A stretch of DNA of 64,000 nt from Pseudomonas paraglycinae (GCF_021601625.1 NZ_BQHR01000019.1:56407-120406), one strand, 5' to 3'. Shown: positions 9,227-18,928, numbered from the stretch's first letter. Made by a program: numbers and translations. The notes: a model not told the origin generated them from the letters alone.

Positions 9227-9958
9227 GTGAGCTCAGTCAACAAGTCGATTTTGTTGGTCGATGACGACCAGGAGATACGCGAGTTGCTGGAAACCTACCT
9301 GACCCGCGCGGGTTTTCAGGTTCGGGCCACGGCGGATGGCGCCGGTTTTCGTCAGGCGTTGAACGAAGCGCCGAGCGATCTGGTGATCCTCGATGTGATG
9401 CTGCCCGATGAAGACGGCTTCAGCCTGTGCCGCTGGGTGCGCCAGCATCCGCGTCAGGCCCAGGTGCCGATCATCATGCTTACCGCCAGTTCCGACGAAG
9501 CCGATCGTGTCATCGGTCTGGAGCTAGGCGCCGACGACTACCTCGGCAAACCTTTCAGCCCCCGCGAACTGCAAGCCCGGATCAAGGCCCTGCTGCGTCG
9601 CGCCCAATTCGGTCAGGAACGCGGCGGCAGTGAAGTGCTGGCGTTCGATGAGTGGCGACTGGACATGGTCAGCCATCGGCTGTTCCACACCGACGGCGAG
9701 GAAGTGATTCTTTCCGGCGCCGACTTCGCCCTGCTGAAACTGTTCCTCGATCACCCTCAGCAAATCCTCGACCGCGACACCATCGGCAACGCCACCCGTG
9801 GCCGCGACCTGATGCCCCTCGATCGCATCGTCGACATGGCCGTCAGCCGTTTGCGCCAGCGTCTGCGCGACACCGAAAAACCGCCACGGCTGATCCGCAC
9901 CGTGCGTGGCAGCGGCTACCAGCTGGCAGCCAATGTGGTTGCCGGCAATGGTCACTGA
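9227..9958 (+). CDS. gltR: Two-component response regulator GltR
   Basis: DNA-binding regulator of 243 residues, OmpR/PhoB type. The receiver domain (1-120) has the acidic pocket DDD at 12-14, the phosphate acceptor Asp56 in LVILDVMLP and Lys in GKPFSPREL. A winged helix follows (about 135-235), with RGSGYQL at the end. The GTG at 9227 was chosen because AAGGA lies about ten bases upstream and the protein then begins just before the receiver fold; the longer open frame runs back over glk and the palindrome. It overlaps gtrS by 11 bases. In Pseudomonas this pair controls the glucose transport genes. Confidence 0.92.
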   Translation: MSSVNKSILLVDDDQEIRELLETYLTRAGFQVRATADGAGFRQALNEAPSDLVILDVMLPDEDGFSLCRWVRQHPRQAQVPIIMLTASSDEADRVIGLELGADDYLGKPFSPRELQARIKALLRRAQFGQERGGSEVLAFDEWRLDMVSHRLFHTDGEEVILSGADFALLKLFLDHPQQILDRDTIGNATRGRDLMPLDRIVDMAVSRLRQRLRDTEKPPRLIRTVRGSGYQLAANVVAGNGH

Positions 9959-11417
9959 GTTCCTGCGCACCACCGCGCGCAAAGTGCCGATGCCGCGTTC
10001 GTTGCTCGGCCGGATGTTGCTGCTGACGTTGCTCGCGGTGTTGTTCGCCCAGACCCTGTCCAGCGTGATCTGGGTGTCCCAATTGCGCGCGACCCAGCTC
10101 GAAGGCCTGGTCACCAGCGCTCGCAGCCTCGCCCATTCGATGACCGCCAGTGTCAGTTACTTCCGCTCGTTGCCGGTGGCCTATCGGCCGCTGGTGCTCG
10201 ATCAGTTGCGCAGTATGGGCGGCACGCGTTTTGTGGTGACGCTGAACGACAAGCCGCTGGGCATGGAAGTACTGCCGGTGACACCGCGCAAGGCAGCGGT
10301 GTTGAAAGCGGTGGATGAAGTGCTGCGTCAGTCGCTGGGCCAGGACACCGACATTCTGGTGACCTTCGTCAGCCCTGATGACCTGCGGATCTTCAACGCC
10401 GGGTTGAAACTCGATGAGTTGCCACGTTCGTGGGCGCATTACGCGTTGACGCTGGAACCGGTGAATCCGCCGGTGCTGGTGACCCAGATTCAGTTGGCGC
10501 CGGGTGAATGGCTGTACATCGCCTCACTGCTGCCCGAACCCTACACCAGTCTTGAAGAACAGGGCCTGCCGACTCAGCAGGTGTGGTTCATCGTCTTCAC
10601 CAGCGGTTTCCTGTTGTTGTTCATCGGCCTGCTGGTGCACTGGCAGAGTCGGCCGCTCAAGCGTCTTGCGCGGGCCGCGCGGGATTTGTCGCTGGGCGCC
10701 GACGTCGAGCCGGTGGCCGAGGGCGGCGGCAGCGAAGTGGTCGAAGTGGGCCGCGCCTTCAACACCATGCGCGAGCGGATCAGCCGTTACCTCACCGAGC
10801 GCAGTCAGCTGTTCAGCGCGATTTCCCATGACCTGCGTACACCGATCACCCGCCTGCGGCTGCGGGTCGAACTGCTGGAAGACGAAACACTGCAAACCAA
10901 GTTCGGCCGCGATCTGGATGAGCTGGAGCTGCTGGTCAAAGGCGCGCTGCAATGCGTGAAGGACACCGACATCCACGAAAACATCGAGCCGGTGGACCTG
11001 AACCATGTGCTCGACTGTCTGGTGGAGCCGTATCTGGCACCCAACGGCAACGGTCGCGTGACCCAGCAGGGACGGGCGTTGGCGGCTTATCCGGGCAAGC
11101 CATTGGCGCTCAAGCGCTGCATCGGCAACCTGATCGACAACGCGTTGAAGTACGGCCAGAACGCGCACTTGCACATCGATGACGACGAAAGCGCATTCGT
11201 GCTGCATGTCGATGATGAAGGTCCGGGGGTGCCGGAACAGCGGTTGGAGCAGGTGTTCGAGCCGCACTTCCGGTTGGCGGGGCAGCAGCAGGGTTACGGT
11301 CTCGGTTTGGGGATCGCCCGCAACATTGCCCATAGCCATGGCGGTGAGGTGACGTTGCAGAATCTGCGTGAGGGTGGATTGCGCGTGACCCTGCAATTGC
11401 CGCGTTCGGCGGATTAA
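9948..11417 (+). CDS. gtrS: Two-component sensor histidine kinase GtrS
   Basis: Inner-membrane sensor kinase of 489 residues, partner of GltR. It has an N-terminal membrane helix (MLLLTLLAVLFAQTL), a periplasmic sensor domain of about 160 residues and a second helix (IVFTSGFLLLFIGLLVHW). HAMP, dimerisation (His294 in AISHDLRTPITRL) and ATPase domains follow, with N box IDNALKYG and G boxes DDEGPGVPE and GLGLGIARNIA. The P. aeruginosa homologue binds 2-ketogluconate and 6-phosphogluconate. The start at 9948 overlaps gltR; starts a few codons later are possible. Confidence 0.92.
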   Translation: MVTEFLRTTARKVPMPRSLLGRMLLLTLLAVLFAQTLSSVIWVSQLRATQLEGLVTSARSLAHSMTASVSYFRSLPVAYRPLVLDQLRSMGGTRFVVTLNDKPLGMEVLPVTPRKAAVLKAVDEVLRQSLGQDTDILVTFVSPDDLRIFNAGLKLDELPRSWAHYALTLEPVNPPVLVTQIQLAPGEWLYIASLLPEPYTSLEEQGLPTQQVWFIVFTSGFLLLFIGLLVHWQSRPLKRLARAARDLSLGADVEPVAEGGGSEVVEVGRAFNTMRERISRYLTERSQLFSAISHDLRTPITRLRLRVELLEDETLQTKFGRDLDELELLVKGALQCVKDTDIHENIEPVDLNHVLDCLVEPYLAPNGNGRVTQQGRALAAYPGKPLALKRCIGNLIDNALKYGQNAHLHIDDDESAFVLHVDDEGPGVPEQRLEQVFEPHFRLAGQQQGYGLGLGIARNIAHSHGGEVTLQNLREGGLRVTLQLPRSAD

Positions 11418-11429
11418 GTCAAAAGCTTG

Positions 11430-11605
11430 CCCTCACCCTAGCCCTCTCCCGGAGGGAGAGGGGACCGACCGAGGTGTCTGGCGTCATACATCGACCTGAA
11501 AGGCCTTATCGATTATGGATTCAAAGCGAATCGTTCAGGTCGGCGTACCTCTGCAATATCCCTCGGTCGGCCCCCTCTCCCTCCGGGAGAGGGCTGGGGT
11601 GAGGG
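11430..11605. repeat. About 176-bp inverted-repeat element, copy A
   Basis: The ends are CCCTCACCCTAGCCCTCTCC and its near-perfect inverse, followed by internal arms ending in CGGTCGG-type sequence and an AT-richer core with GATTATGGATTCA. Copies B (19882) and D (55163) carry the core in the opposite orientation. No coding capacity is visible. It fills most of the gap between gtrS and the isomerase gene. Confidence 0.9.
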
Positions 11606-11712
11606 CTGGCTCTTTGTCACGACTCGGTGACAAAACCCGCCCCCTTCGTTACAAGCCCCTCCCGGCCCGTTGTTTAGACTGCCCGCAGTCATAACAACAA
11701 AAAAGGCCACCC

Positions 11713-12972
11713 ATGGATCACTTCAATCCGGGCTTCAGCAGTTGGCTGAACGCCCCTGCCCACCAGCAATGGCTCGCCGATGAAGGCCTGCGCCTGCTGG
11801 CATTTGCCAAGGCTTCACGGTTGCCCGAAGGCTTCGGCAATCTCGATGAGCGCGGCCAGCTTCAGGCCGGCGCGCAAGCCGAAACCATGAATACCGCGCG
11901 CATGACCCACAGCTTCGCCATGGCCCACATTCAGGGCCTGCCGGGATTCGCCGAGCTGATCGATCACGGCATCGCGGCCCTGCGCGGCCCGTTGCGTGAT
12001 GCGCTGCACGGCGGTTGGTTCGCTGTCGCCGAGCACCGTGACGGCAACACCGGCAAGAACGCTTATCTGCATGCTTTCGTCGCGCTGGCGGCCAGTTCCG
12101 CGGTGGTCGCGCAACGCCCCGGTGCGCAGGCATTGCTGGATGACGCCGTCGACATCATCGACACCTATTTCTGGAGCGAAGAAGAGGGCGCCATGCGCGA
12201 ATTCTTCAATCGCGACTGGCGCGAAGAAGAAGCCTACCGCGGTGCCAACAGCAACATGCACGCCACCGAAGCCTTCCTTGCGCTGGCCGATGTCACCGAA
12301 GACCCGCGCTGGCTGGTGCGTGCGCAACGCATCGTCGAGCGGGTGATTCACGGTCACGCTGCCGCCAACGATTACCTGGTGATCGAGCATTTCGACCGCG
12401 ACTGGCAGCCGCTGCGTGAATACAACCATGACAATCCCGCCGACGGTTTCCGTCCCTACGGCACCACGCCGGGCCACGGTTTCGAGTGGGCGCGGCTGTT
12501 GCTGCACCTCGAAGCCGCGCGGGTTCAGGCCGGCATGCTCACGCCCGGCTGGCTGGCCACTGACGCGCAAAAGCTGTTCGAGAACAACTGCCGTCATGGC
12601 TGGGACGTCGATGGCGCGCCAGGCATCGTCTACACCCTCGACTGGAACAACAAAGCGGTGGTGCGTCATCGCCTGCACTGGACTCACGCCGAAGCCAGCG
12701 CTGCCGCCAGTGCCTTGCTCAAACGCACCGGCGATGCGCAGTACGAAACCTGGTATCGCCTGTTCTGGGAATTTTGCGAAACGTATTTCATCGACCGCTG
12801 CGACGGCAGCTGGCACCACGAACTCGATCCGCAGAACCGCCCAAGTGCCGATATCTGGGCGGGCAAACCGGATCTGTACCACGCCTGGCAGGCCGTGCTG
12901 ATTCCGCGTCTGCCGCTGGCGCCGAGCATGGCCAGTGCTCTGGCACAGCTTTCCCGAAGCGTTCCTGTGTAA
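11713..12972 (+). CDS. AGE-family sugar epimerase/isomerase (possible mannose isomerase)
   Basis: Predicted cytoplasmic alpha/alpha-barrel sugar isomerase of 419 residues, related to N-acylglucosamine 2-epimerase and YihS-type aldose-ketose isomerases. Likely catalytic histidines are His255 in PGHGFEWARLLL and His368/369 in SWHHELDP; NSNMHATEAFLAL and LHWTHAEA are other family motifs. It stands between gtrS and the glucose ABC transporter genes, with its own leader after repeat A. That position suggests it converts a transported sugar, for example mannose, to fructose so that it can enter central metabolism. The substrate cannot be read from sequence. I do not recall this gene at the equivalent place in P. 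aeruginosa. Confidence 0.85.
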   Translation: MDHFNPGFSSWLNAPAHQQWLADEGLRLLAFAKASRLPEGFGNLDERGQLQAGAQAETMNTARMTHSFAMAHIQGLPGFAELIDHGIAALRGPLRDALHGGWFAVAEHRDGNTGKNAYLHAFVALAASSAVVAQRPGAQALLDDAVDIIDTYFWSEEEGAMREFFNRDWREEEAYRGANSNMHATEAFLALADVTEDPRWLVRAQRIVERVIHGHAAANDYLVIEHFDRDWQPLREYNHDNPADGFRPYGTTPGHGFEWARLLLHLEAARVQAGMLTPGWLATDAQKLFENNCRHGWDVDGAPGIVYTLDWNNKAVVRHRLHWTHAEASAAASALLKRTGDAQYETWYRLFWEFCETYFIDRCDGSWHHELDPQNRPSADIWAGKPDLYHAWQAVLIPRLPLAPSMASALAQLSRSVPV

Positions 12973-13090
12973 CCATGTGGTGACATTCGCGCGTCCCTTC
13001 GTTACCTGCGAGGGGAAACGCTCTGTTTAAACTCGTGTGCAGCGCAAGCACCAGACTTGCATGCATAACAACAAGAAAGGTACATCTCAG

Positions 13091-14392
13091 ATGAATGCGA
13101 TTTCTCGCCTCGCTACTGTCATTTCTGTCGCCTCCCTGTTCCCGCTCGCTGTGCTGCCCCTGAGTGTTTCCGCTGCCGAATCCAAAGGTTCGGTGGAAGT
13201 CGTGCATTGGTGGACGTCCGGTGGCGAAAAAGCTGCCGTCGATGTGCTCAAGGCACAAGTCGAGAAAGACGGTTTCACCTGGAAAGACGGCGCTGTCGCC
13301 GGTGGTGGCGGTGCGACTGCCATGACCGTGCTGAAAAGCCGCGCGGTAGCCGGCAACCCGCCAGGCGTTGCCCAGATCAAAGGCCCGGACATCCAGGAAT
13401 GGGCGTCGACCGGTCTGCTTGACACTGACGTCCTGAAGGACGTTTCCAAGTCCGAGAAGTGGGACAGCCTGCTCGACAAGAAAGTCTCCGACACCGTGAA
13501 GTTCGAAGGTGATTACGTGGCCGTACCGGTGAACATTCACCGCGTGAACTGGCTGTGGATCAACCCGGAAGTCTTCAAGAAAGCCGGTATCGAAAAAGCC
13601 CCGACCACCCTCGAAGAATTCTACGCCGCCGGCGACAAGCTGAAAGCGGCGGGCTTCATCCCGCTGGCCCATGGCGGTCAGCCTTGGCAGGACAGCACCG
13701 TGTTCGAAGCGGTCGTGCTGTCGGTGATGGGCGTTGATGGTTACAAGAAAGCCCTGGTCGACCTGGACAACGCTGCCCTGACCGGCCCGGAAATGGTCAA
13801 GGCCCTGACCGAGCTGAAGAAAGTCGCGACCTACATGGACCAGGACGGCAAAGGCCAGGACTGGAACCTGGAAGCGGCCAAGGTCATCAACGGCAAGGCC
13901 GGCATGCAGATCATGGGTGACTGGGCCAAGTCCGAATGGACCGCCGCCAAGAAAGTCGCCGGCAAGGACTACGAGTGCGTAGCCTTCCCGGGCACCGACA
14001 AGGCGTTCACCTACAACATCGACTCGCTGGCCGTGTTCAAGCAGAAGGACGCGGGCACCGCGGCCGGTCAGCAGGACATCGCCAAAGTCGTGCTGGGTGA
14101 AAACTTCCAGAAAGTCTTCAGCATCAACAAGGGCTCGATCCCGGTGCGTAACGACATGCTCGCCGACATGGGCAAGTACGGTTTCGACTCCTGCGCCCAG
14201 ACCGCTGCCAAGGACTTCCTGGCAGACGCCAAGAACGGCGGCCTGCAACCGAGCATGGCGCACAACATGGCGACCACGCTGGCCGTGCAGGGTGCGTTCT
14301 TTGATGTCGTGACCAACTACATCAACGACCCGAAAGCCGACCCGGCCGACGCTGCCAAAAAACTCGGCACTGCCATCAAGGCTGCCAAGTAA
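13091..14392 (+). CDS. gltB: Glucose ABC transporter, periplasmic binding protein
   Basis: Periplasmic sugar-binding protein of 433 residues, CUT1 type. The signal peptide (MNAISRL through VSAAES) is followed by [20 protein letters not shown], a typical mature start, and the hinge and ligand segments GAGLMIMGDW-like GMQIMGDW and [10 protein letters not shown]. The chosen ATG gives a clean signal peptide; an ATG ten codons upstream is in frame but lacks support. It heads the transporter operon. A stem-loop after the gene probably keeps its message level above that of the membrane subunits. Control by GltR is expected from known Pseudomonas biology. Confidence 0.92.
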   Translation: MNAISRLATVISVASLFPLAVLPLSVSAAESKGSVEVVHWWTSGGEKAAVDVLKAQVEKDGFTWKDGAVAGGGGATAMTVLKSRAVAGNPPGVAQIKGPDIQEWASTGLLDTDVLKDVSKSEKWDSLLDKKVSDTVKFEGDYVAVPVNIHRVNWLWINPEVFKKAGIEKAPTTLEEFYAAGDKLKAAGFIPLAHGGQPWQDSTVFEAVVLSVMGVDGYKKALVDLDNAALTGPEMVKALTELKKVATYMDQDGKGQDWNLEAAKVINGKAGMQIMGDWAKSEWTAAKKVAGKDYECVAFPGTDKAFTYNIDSLAVFKQKDAGTAAGQQDIAKVVLGENFQKVFSINKGSIPVRNDMLADMGKYGFDSCAQTAAKDFLADAKNGGLQPSMAHNMATTLAVQGAFFDVVTNYINDPKADPADAAKKLGTAIKAAK

Positions 14393-14404
14393 GCGGTAGC
14401 GACG

Positions 14405-14488
14405 AGCTGCGAGCTACAAGCTGCGAGACAAGAGCGCTGCTCTGCTGGTCTTGCAGCTCTCAACTCGTAGCTGCTCTTCTCTTTTTTT
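14405..14488 (+). other. Large stem-loop with T-tract between binding protein and permease genes
   Basis: An imperfect inverted repeat (AGCTGCGAGCTACAAGCTGC against the inverse of 14450-14472) is followed by CTCTTCTCTTTTTTT. This could act as a partial terminator or as an mRNA-end stabiliser, giving more binding protein than permease. The arms also resemble repetitive GCTGCGAGCTACAAG elements of P. fluorescens. Confidence 0.6.
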
Positions 14489-14501
14489 ATTGGATCTTCC
14501 C

Positions 14502-15410
14502 ATGAGTTCTGTTGCTGTGTTCAGCAAGGCCTCGCCGTTCGACGCATTGCAGCGCTGGCTACCGAAACTGGTGCTGGCGCCGAGCATGTTCATCGTTCTG
14601 GTGGGCTTCTATGGCTATATCCTCTGGACGTTTGTCCTGTCGTTCACCACGTCGACGTTCCTGCCGAACTACAAGTGGGCAGGCCTGGCGCAATACGAGC
14701 GTCTGTTCGACAACGACCGCTGGTGGGTGGCGAGCAAGAACCTGGCCGTGTTCGGCGGCATGTTCATCGGCATCACCCTCGTAATCGGCGTGACACTGGC
14801 GATTTTCCTCGACCAGAAAATCCGTCGTGAAGGCTTTATCCGCACCATTTACCTGTACCCGATGGCGCTCTCGATGATCGTGACCGGTACTGCGTGGAAA
14901 TGGCTGCTCAACCCGGGCATGGGCCTGGACAAATTGCTGCGGGACTGGGGCTGGGAAGGCTTCCGTCTCGACTGGCTGATCGACCCGGATCGCGTGGTGT
15001 ATTGCCTGGTGATCGCGGCGGTCTGGCAAGCCTCGGGCTTCATCATGGCGATGTTCCTCGCCGGTCTGCGTGGCGTCGATCAATCGATCATCCGTGCCGC
15101 CCAGATCGACGGCGCGAGCATGCCGCGCATCTACTGGAAAGTGGTGCTGCCAAGCCTGCGTCCGGTGTTCTTCAGTGCGGTGATGATCCTGGCGCACATC
15201 GCGATCAAGAGCTTCGACCTGGTGGCGGCCATGACGGCCGGCGGCCCGGGTTATTCCTCCGATTTGCCGGCGATGTTCATGTACTCGTTCACCTTCAGCC
15301 GTGGACAAATGGGCATGGGCTCGGCCAGTGCAATCCTGATGCTCGGTGCGATCCTCGCGATCATCGTGCCTTACCTGTACTCCGAGCTGAGGACCAAGCG
15401 TCATGACTAG
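14502..15410 (+). CDS. gltF: Glucose ABC transporter, permease subunit 1
   Basis: Inner-membrane permease of 302 residues, MalF-like. It has about six membrane helices and the EAA loop (IRAAQIDGASMPRIYWKVVLPSLRP) that docks on the ATPase. The start at 14502 was chosen because the upstream extension lies within the intergenic stem-loop. The gene overlaps the next permease gene by eight bases, so the two should be made together. Its substrate is inferred as glucose from the surrounding glucose catabolism genes. Confidence 0.92.
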   Translation: MSSVAVFSKASPFDALQRWLPKLVLAPSMFIVLVGFYGYILWTFVLSFTTSTFLPNYKWAGLAQYERLFDNDRWWVASKNLAVFGGMFIGITLVIGVTLAIFLDQKIRREGFIRTIYLYPMALSMIVTGTAWKWLLNPGMGLDKLLRDWGWEGFRLDWLIDPDRVVYCLVIAAVWQASGFIMAMFLAGLRGVDQSIIRAAQIDGASMPRIYWKVVLPSLRPVFFSAVMILAHIAIKSFDLVAAMTAGGPGYSSDLPAMFMYSFTFSRGQMGMGSASAILMLGAILAIIVPYLYSELRTKRHD

Positions 15411-16248
15411 TCTCGCCTCCAAACCGGCCATCAGCCTGAGTCGCATCGCGATCTACGCGGTGCTGATCCTTGCGGTCCTGCTGTATCTGGTACCGCTGGT
15501 GGTCATGCTGCTGACCAGCTTCAAGACCCCGGAAGACATCTCCACCGGCAACCTGCTGAGCTGGCCGACCGTGGTCAGCGGCATCGGCTGGGTGAAAGCC
15601 TGGGCCACCGTTGACGGCTACTTCTGGAACTCGATCAAGATCACCGTTCCGGCCGTGATCATCTCCACCGCCATCGGTGCGTTGAACGGTTATGTGCTGT
15701 CGTTCTGGCGCTTCCGCGGTTCGCAGCTGTTCTTCGGTCTGCTGTTGTTCGGCTGCTTCCTGCCGTTCCAGACCGTGCTGCTGCCGGCGTCGTTCACCCT
15801 CGGCAAGATGGGCCTGGCGAGCACCACCACGGGCCTTGTGTTCATCCATGTGGTCTACGGTCTGGCGTTCACCACGCTGTTCTTCCGTAACTACTACGTG
15901 AGCATTCCGGATGCGCTGATCAAGGCCGCGCGTCTCGATGGCGCGGGGTTCTTCACGATCTTCCGCCAGATCATCCTGCCGATGTCCACTCCGATCATCA
16001 TGGTCTGCCTGATCTGGCAGTTCACCCAGATCTGGAACGACTTCCTGTTCGGCGTGGTGTTCTCCAGCGGTGATTCGCAACCGATCACGGTGGCGCTGAA
16101 CAACCTGGTCAACACCAGCACCGGGGCCAAGGAATACAACGTGGATATGGCGGCGGCGATGATCGCCGGGCTGCCGACCCTGCTGGTCTATGTGGTCGCA
16201 GGCAAGTATTTCGTGCGCGGGCTGACGGCCGGCGCAGTCAAGGGGTAA
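15403..16248 (+). CDS. gltG: Glucose ABC transporter, permease subunit 2
   Basis: Second inner-membrane permease, 281 residues, MalG-like. The first helix is at about residues 10-35, and the EAA loop is ALIKAARLDGAGFFTIFRQIILPMS near residue 170. It overlaps the preceding permease by eight bases and ends two bases before the ATPase gene, so all three subunits form one tight operon. Confidence 0.92.
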   Translation: MTSLASKPAISLSRIAIYAVLILAVLLYLVPLVVMLLTSFKTPEDISTGNLLSWPTVVSGIGWVKAWATVDGYFWNSIKITVPAVIISTAIGALNGYVLSFWRFRGSQLFFGLLLFGCFLPFQTVLLPASFTLGKMGLASTTTGLVFIHVVYGLAFTTLFFRNYYVSIPDALIKAARLDGAGFFTIFRQIILPMSTPIIMVCLIWQFTQIWNDFLFGVVFSSGDSQPITVALNNLVNTSTGAKEYNVDMAAAMIAGLPTLLVYVVAGKYFVRGLTAGAVKG

Positions 16249-16250
16249 TC

Positions 16251-17411
16251 ATGGCTACGCTCGAACTTCGCAATGTAAACAAGACCTACGGTACCGGCCT
16301 GCCGGACATCCTGAAGAACATCGAACTGTCGATCAAGGACGGTGAGTTCCTGATCCTCGTCGGGCCCTCGGGCTGCGGCAAGTCGACCCTGATGAACTGC
16401 ATCGCCGGCCTGGAAACCATCACCGGCGGCGCGATCATGATCGGTGACCAGGACGTCAGCGGCATGAGCCCGAAAGATCGTGACATCGCCATGGTGTTCC
16501 AGTCCTACGCGCTGTACCCGACCATGAGCGTGCGCGAGAACATCGAGTTCGGTCTGAAGATCCGAAAGATGAGCCAGTCGGCGATCGACGAAGAAGTCGC
16601 CCGCGTGGCCAAGCTGCTGCAGATCGAGCACCTGCTCAATCGCAAGCCGGGTCAGCTCTCTGGCGGCCAGCAACAGCGCGTGGCGATGGGCCGTGCCCTG
16701 GCGCGTCGGCCGAAGATCTATCTGTTCGACGAACCGCTGTCCAACCTCGACGCCAAGCTGCGTGTCGAGATGCGCACCGAAATGAAACTGATGCACCAGC
16801 GCCTGAAAACCACCACGGTCTACGTGACCCACGACCAGATCGAAGCGATGACCCTGGGCGACAAAGTGGCGGTGATGAAGGACGGGATCATCCAGCAGTT
16901 CGGTACGCCGAAAGAGATCTACAACGACCCGGCCAACCTGTTCGTCGCGAGCTTCATCGGTTCGCCGCCGATGAACTTCATCCCGCTGCGTCTGCAACGC
17001 AAGGACGGCCGTCTGGTGGCGCTGCTCGACAGCGGCCAGGCCCGTTGCGAATTGCCGATGGCAATGCAGGACGCCGGTCTTGAAGACCGTGAAGTGATCC
17101 TCGGCCTGCGCCCGGAGCAGATTGCTCTGGCCTACGGCGAGGGCAATGGCCTGCCGAGCATCAAGGCTGAAGTGCAGGTCACCGAGCCGACCGGTCCGGA
17201 CACCCTGGTGTTCGTCAACCTCAACGACACCAAGGTCTGCTGCCGTCTGGCGCCGGACGTGGCGCCGCAGGTGGGCGAAACCCTGACCCTGCAATTCGAT
17301 CCGTCGAAAGTGCTGCTGTTCGACGCCAAATCCGGTGAGCGCCTTGGGGGTGCAGGCCTGCCGAAAACCGAATCGCACAGCGCCAACGTGGCCCAGTTCA
17401 AGGGTCGCTGA
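16251..17411 (+). CDS. gltK: Glucose ABC transporter, ATP-binding subunit
   Basis: Cytoplasmic ATPase of 386 residues, MalK/UgpC type. It shows Walker A GPSGCGKST (38-46), Q-loop AMVFQSYALYP, signature LSGGQQQR, Walker B IYLFDEPLSNLD and switch histidine in YVTHDQ. The C-terminal TOBE-like region (about 240-370) has GLRPEQI and is typical of sugar importers. It is the last transporter gene before oprB. Confidence 0.94.
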   Translation: MATLELRNVNKTYGTGLPDILKNIELSIKDGEFLILVGPSGCGKSTLMNCIAGLETITGGAIMIGDQDVSGMSPKDRDIAMVFQSYALYPTMSVRENIEFGLKIRKMSQSAIDEEVARVAKLLQIEHLLNRKPGQLSGGQQQRVAMGRALARRPKIYLFDEPLSNLDAKLRVEMRTEMKLMHQRLKTTTVYVTHDQIEAMTLGDKVAVMKDGIIQQFGTPKEIYNDPANLFVASFIGSPPMNFIPLRLQRKDGRLVALLDSGQARCELPMAMQDAGLEDREVILGLRPEQIALAYGEGNGLPSIKAEVQVTEPTGPDTLVFVNLNDTKVCCRLAPDVAPQVGETLTLQFDPSKVLLFDAKSGERLGGAGLPKTESHSANVAQFKGR

Positions 17412-17423
17412 TCAACCAATGCG

Positions 17424-17443
17424 GGAGCGGGTTCGCCCGTTCC
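17424..17443. repeat. Small hairpin between gltK and oprB
   Basis: GGAGCGGG-TTCG-CCCGTTCC forms an eight-base stem with a TTCG loop, similar to half of a Pseudomonas REP element. It may separate the expression of the porin from that of the transporter. Confidence 0.55.
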
Positions 17444-17543
17444 TGCAGGGAGCACGCGGTGCGTGGCCTGTCGCGCGCCGCATCAGATGTAAACCGCGTT
17501 AAATAAGAAGAACAGTTAATAACAATAAAACGAGGATGTAGGG

Positions 17544-18890
17544 ATGAAGAAGAACAACAACGCTCAGCGAATCGGCCAGTTGTCAGCAGTTGCGGCAATG
17601 ATGCTGGCCGGTAGCGTCCACGCGGCTGACGCGTTCAGCTCCGATTCGGAGTGGATGACCGGGGACTGGGGTGGCGAACGTACCAAGCTGATCGAGCAGG
17701 GTATCGACATCAAGATGGACTACGTCGGTGAAGTGGGCGGCAACCTTCACGGCGGTTTCAACGACGACAAGACAGCGCGTTACGCCGACCAGTTCGGTCT
17801 GGGCGTGGCGCTGGATCTGCAAAAACTGTGGGGCTGGGACAACACCCAGGCCAAGATCCAGTTCACCAACCGTAACGGCTACAACATTTCCAACGATCGC
17901 GTTGGCGATCCGCGTGCCGGCACCCTGAGCTCCTCGCAGGAAGTCTACGGTCGTGGCCACATGGTGCGTCTGACCCAGTTGTGGATCAAACATCAGTTCT
18001 TCGACAACAAACTCGACATCAAGGCCGGTTACTTCGGCGAAGGCGAAGACTTCAACACCTTCCCGTGCGAGTTCCAGAACCTGGCGTTCTGCGGTTCGCA
18101 AGTGGGTAACTGGGCGACCAACATCTGGTACAACTGGCCGGTCAGCCAGGCGGCCATTCGCGTCAAATACAACATCAACGACGAGCTCTACGCGCAGATT
18201 GGTGCGTACAACCAGAACCCGTCGCAACTGGAACACGGCAACGGCTTCAAGTTGAGCGGCAGCGGCACCAAAGGCACCGTGTTGCCTGTGGAACTGGTCT
18301 GGTTGCCTAACCCGAACGGCCTGCCGGGCGAATACCGTGTCGGTTACTACAAGAGCACGGCCGATGCCGACGACGTTCGCGAAGACGTCAACGGTTTCGA
18401 CGCGGCAACCACCGGTGACGCCTACCGCACCCACAGCAGCAAGCACGGTTACTGGTTCGTTGCACAGCAACAACTCACCAGCCACAACGGTGACAAGAGC
18501 CGTGGTCTGAACATCGCTGCCAACGCCACGTTCCATGACAAGGACACCAACTTCATCGACAACTACCAGTCCTTGATGTTTGTGTACAAAGGCCCGTTCG
18601 ACGCACGTCCGAAAGATGACGTCGGTATCGGTGCGGCACGTATTCACGTGAACAATGACGTGAAGAAAAACGCCGAGCTGCTCAACGTCGCCAACGGTGT
18701 TTCGGACTACGACAATCCGGTGTTCTCGCCGATTCGTGAAACCGAATACAACTACGAGATCAACTACGGCTTCCACGTGACCAACTGGCTGACCGTACGC
18801 CCGAACCTGCAATACATCACTCATCCGGGCGGTGTGGATGAAGTGGATAACGCTTTGGTCGCTGGCCTGAAAATTCAGTCTACGTTCTGA
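17544..18890 (+). CDS. oprB: Carbohydrate-selective outer-membrane porin OprB
   Basis: Outer-membrane porin of 448 residues that admits glucose and related sugars. The signal peptide ends at VHAADAF. The mature protein begins with WMTGDWGGERTKLIEQGIDI, the hallmark of the OprB family, and ends with the aromatic residue typical of barrels (QSTF). AGGA lies about ten bases before the ATG. The gene follows the transporter genes after 130 bases that hold a small hairpin, and it has a strong terminator. It supplies the outer-membrane step of glucose uptake. Confidence 0.95.
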   Translation: MKKNNNAQRIGQLSAVAAMMLAGSVHAADAFSSDSEWMTGDWGGERTKLIEQGIDIKMDYVGEVGGNLHGGFNDDKTARYADQFGLGVALDLQKLWGWDNTQAKIQFTNRNGYNISNDRVGDPRAGTLSSSQEVYGRGHMVRLTQLWIKHQFFDNKLDIKAGYFGEGEDFNTFPCEFQNLAFCGSQVGNWATNIWYNWPVSQAAIRVKYNINDELYAQIGAYNQNPSQLEHGNGFKLSGSGTKGTVLPVELVWLPNPNGLPGEYRVGYYKSTADADDVREDVNGFDAATTGDAYRTHSSKHGYWFVAQQQLTSHNGDKSRGLNIAANATFHDKDTNFIDNYQSLMFVYKGPFDARPKDDVGIGAARIHVNNDVKKNAELLNVANGVSDYDNPVFSPIRETEYNYEINYGFHVTNWLTVRPNLQYITHPGGVDEVDNALVAGLKIQSTF

Positions 18891-18928
18891 CGCGTCTGCG
18901 ATAAGCTCCTCTCTATGTGCGCATATTT

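Noticed and set aside
11430-11605. Possible insertion sequence
   Set aside because: Despite long inverted ends, the element has no room for a transposase and no flanking target duplication that I could see.
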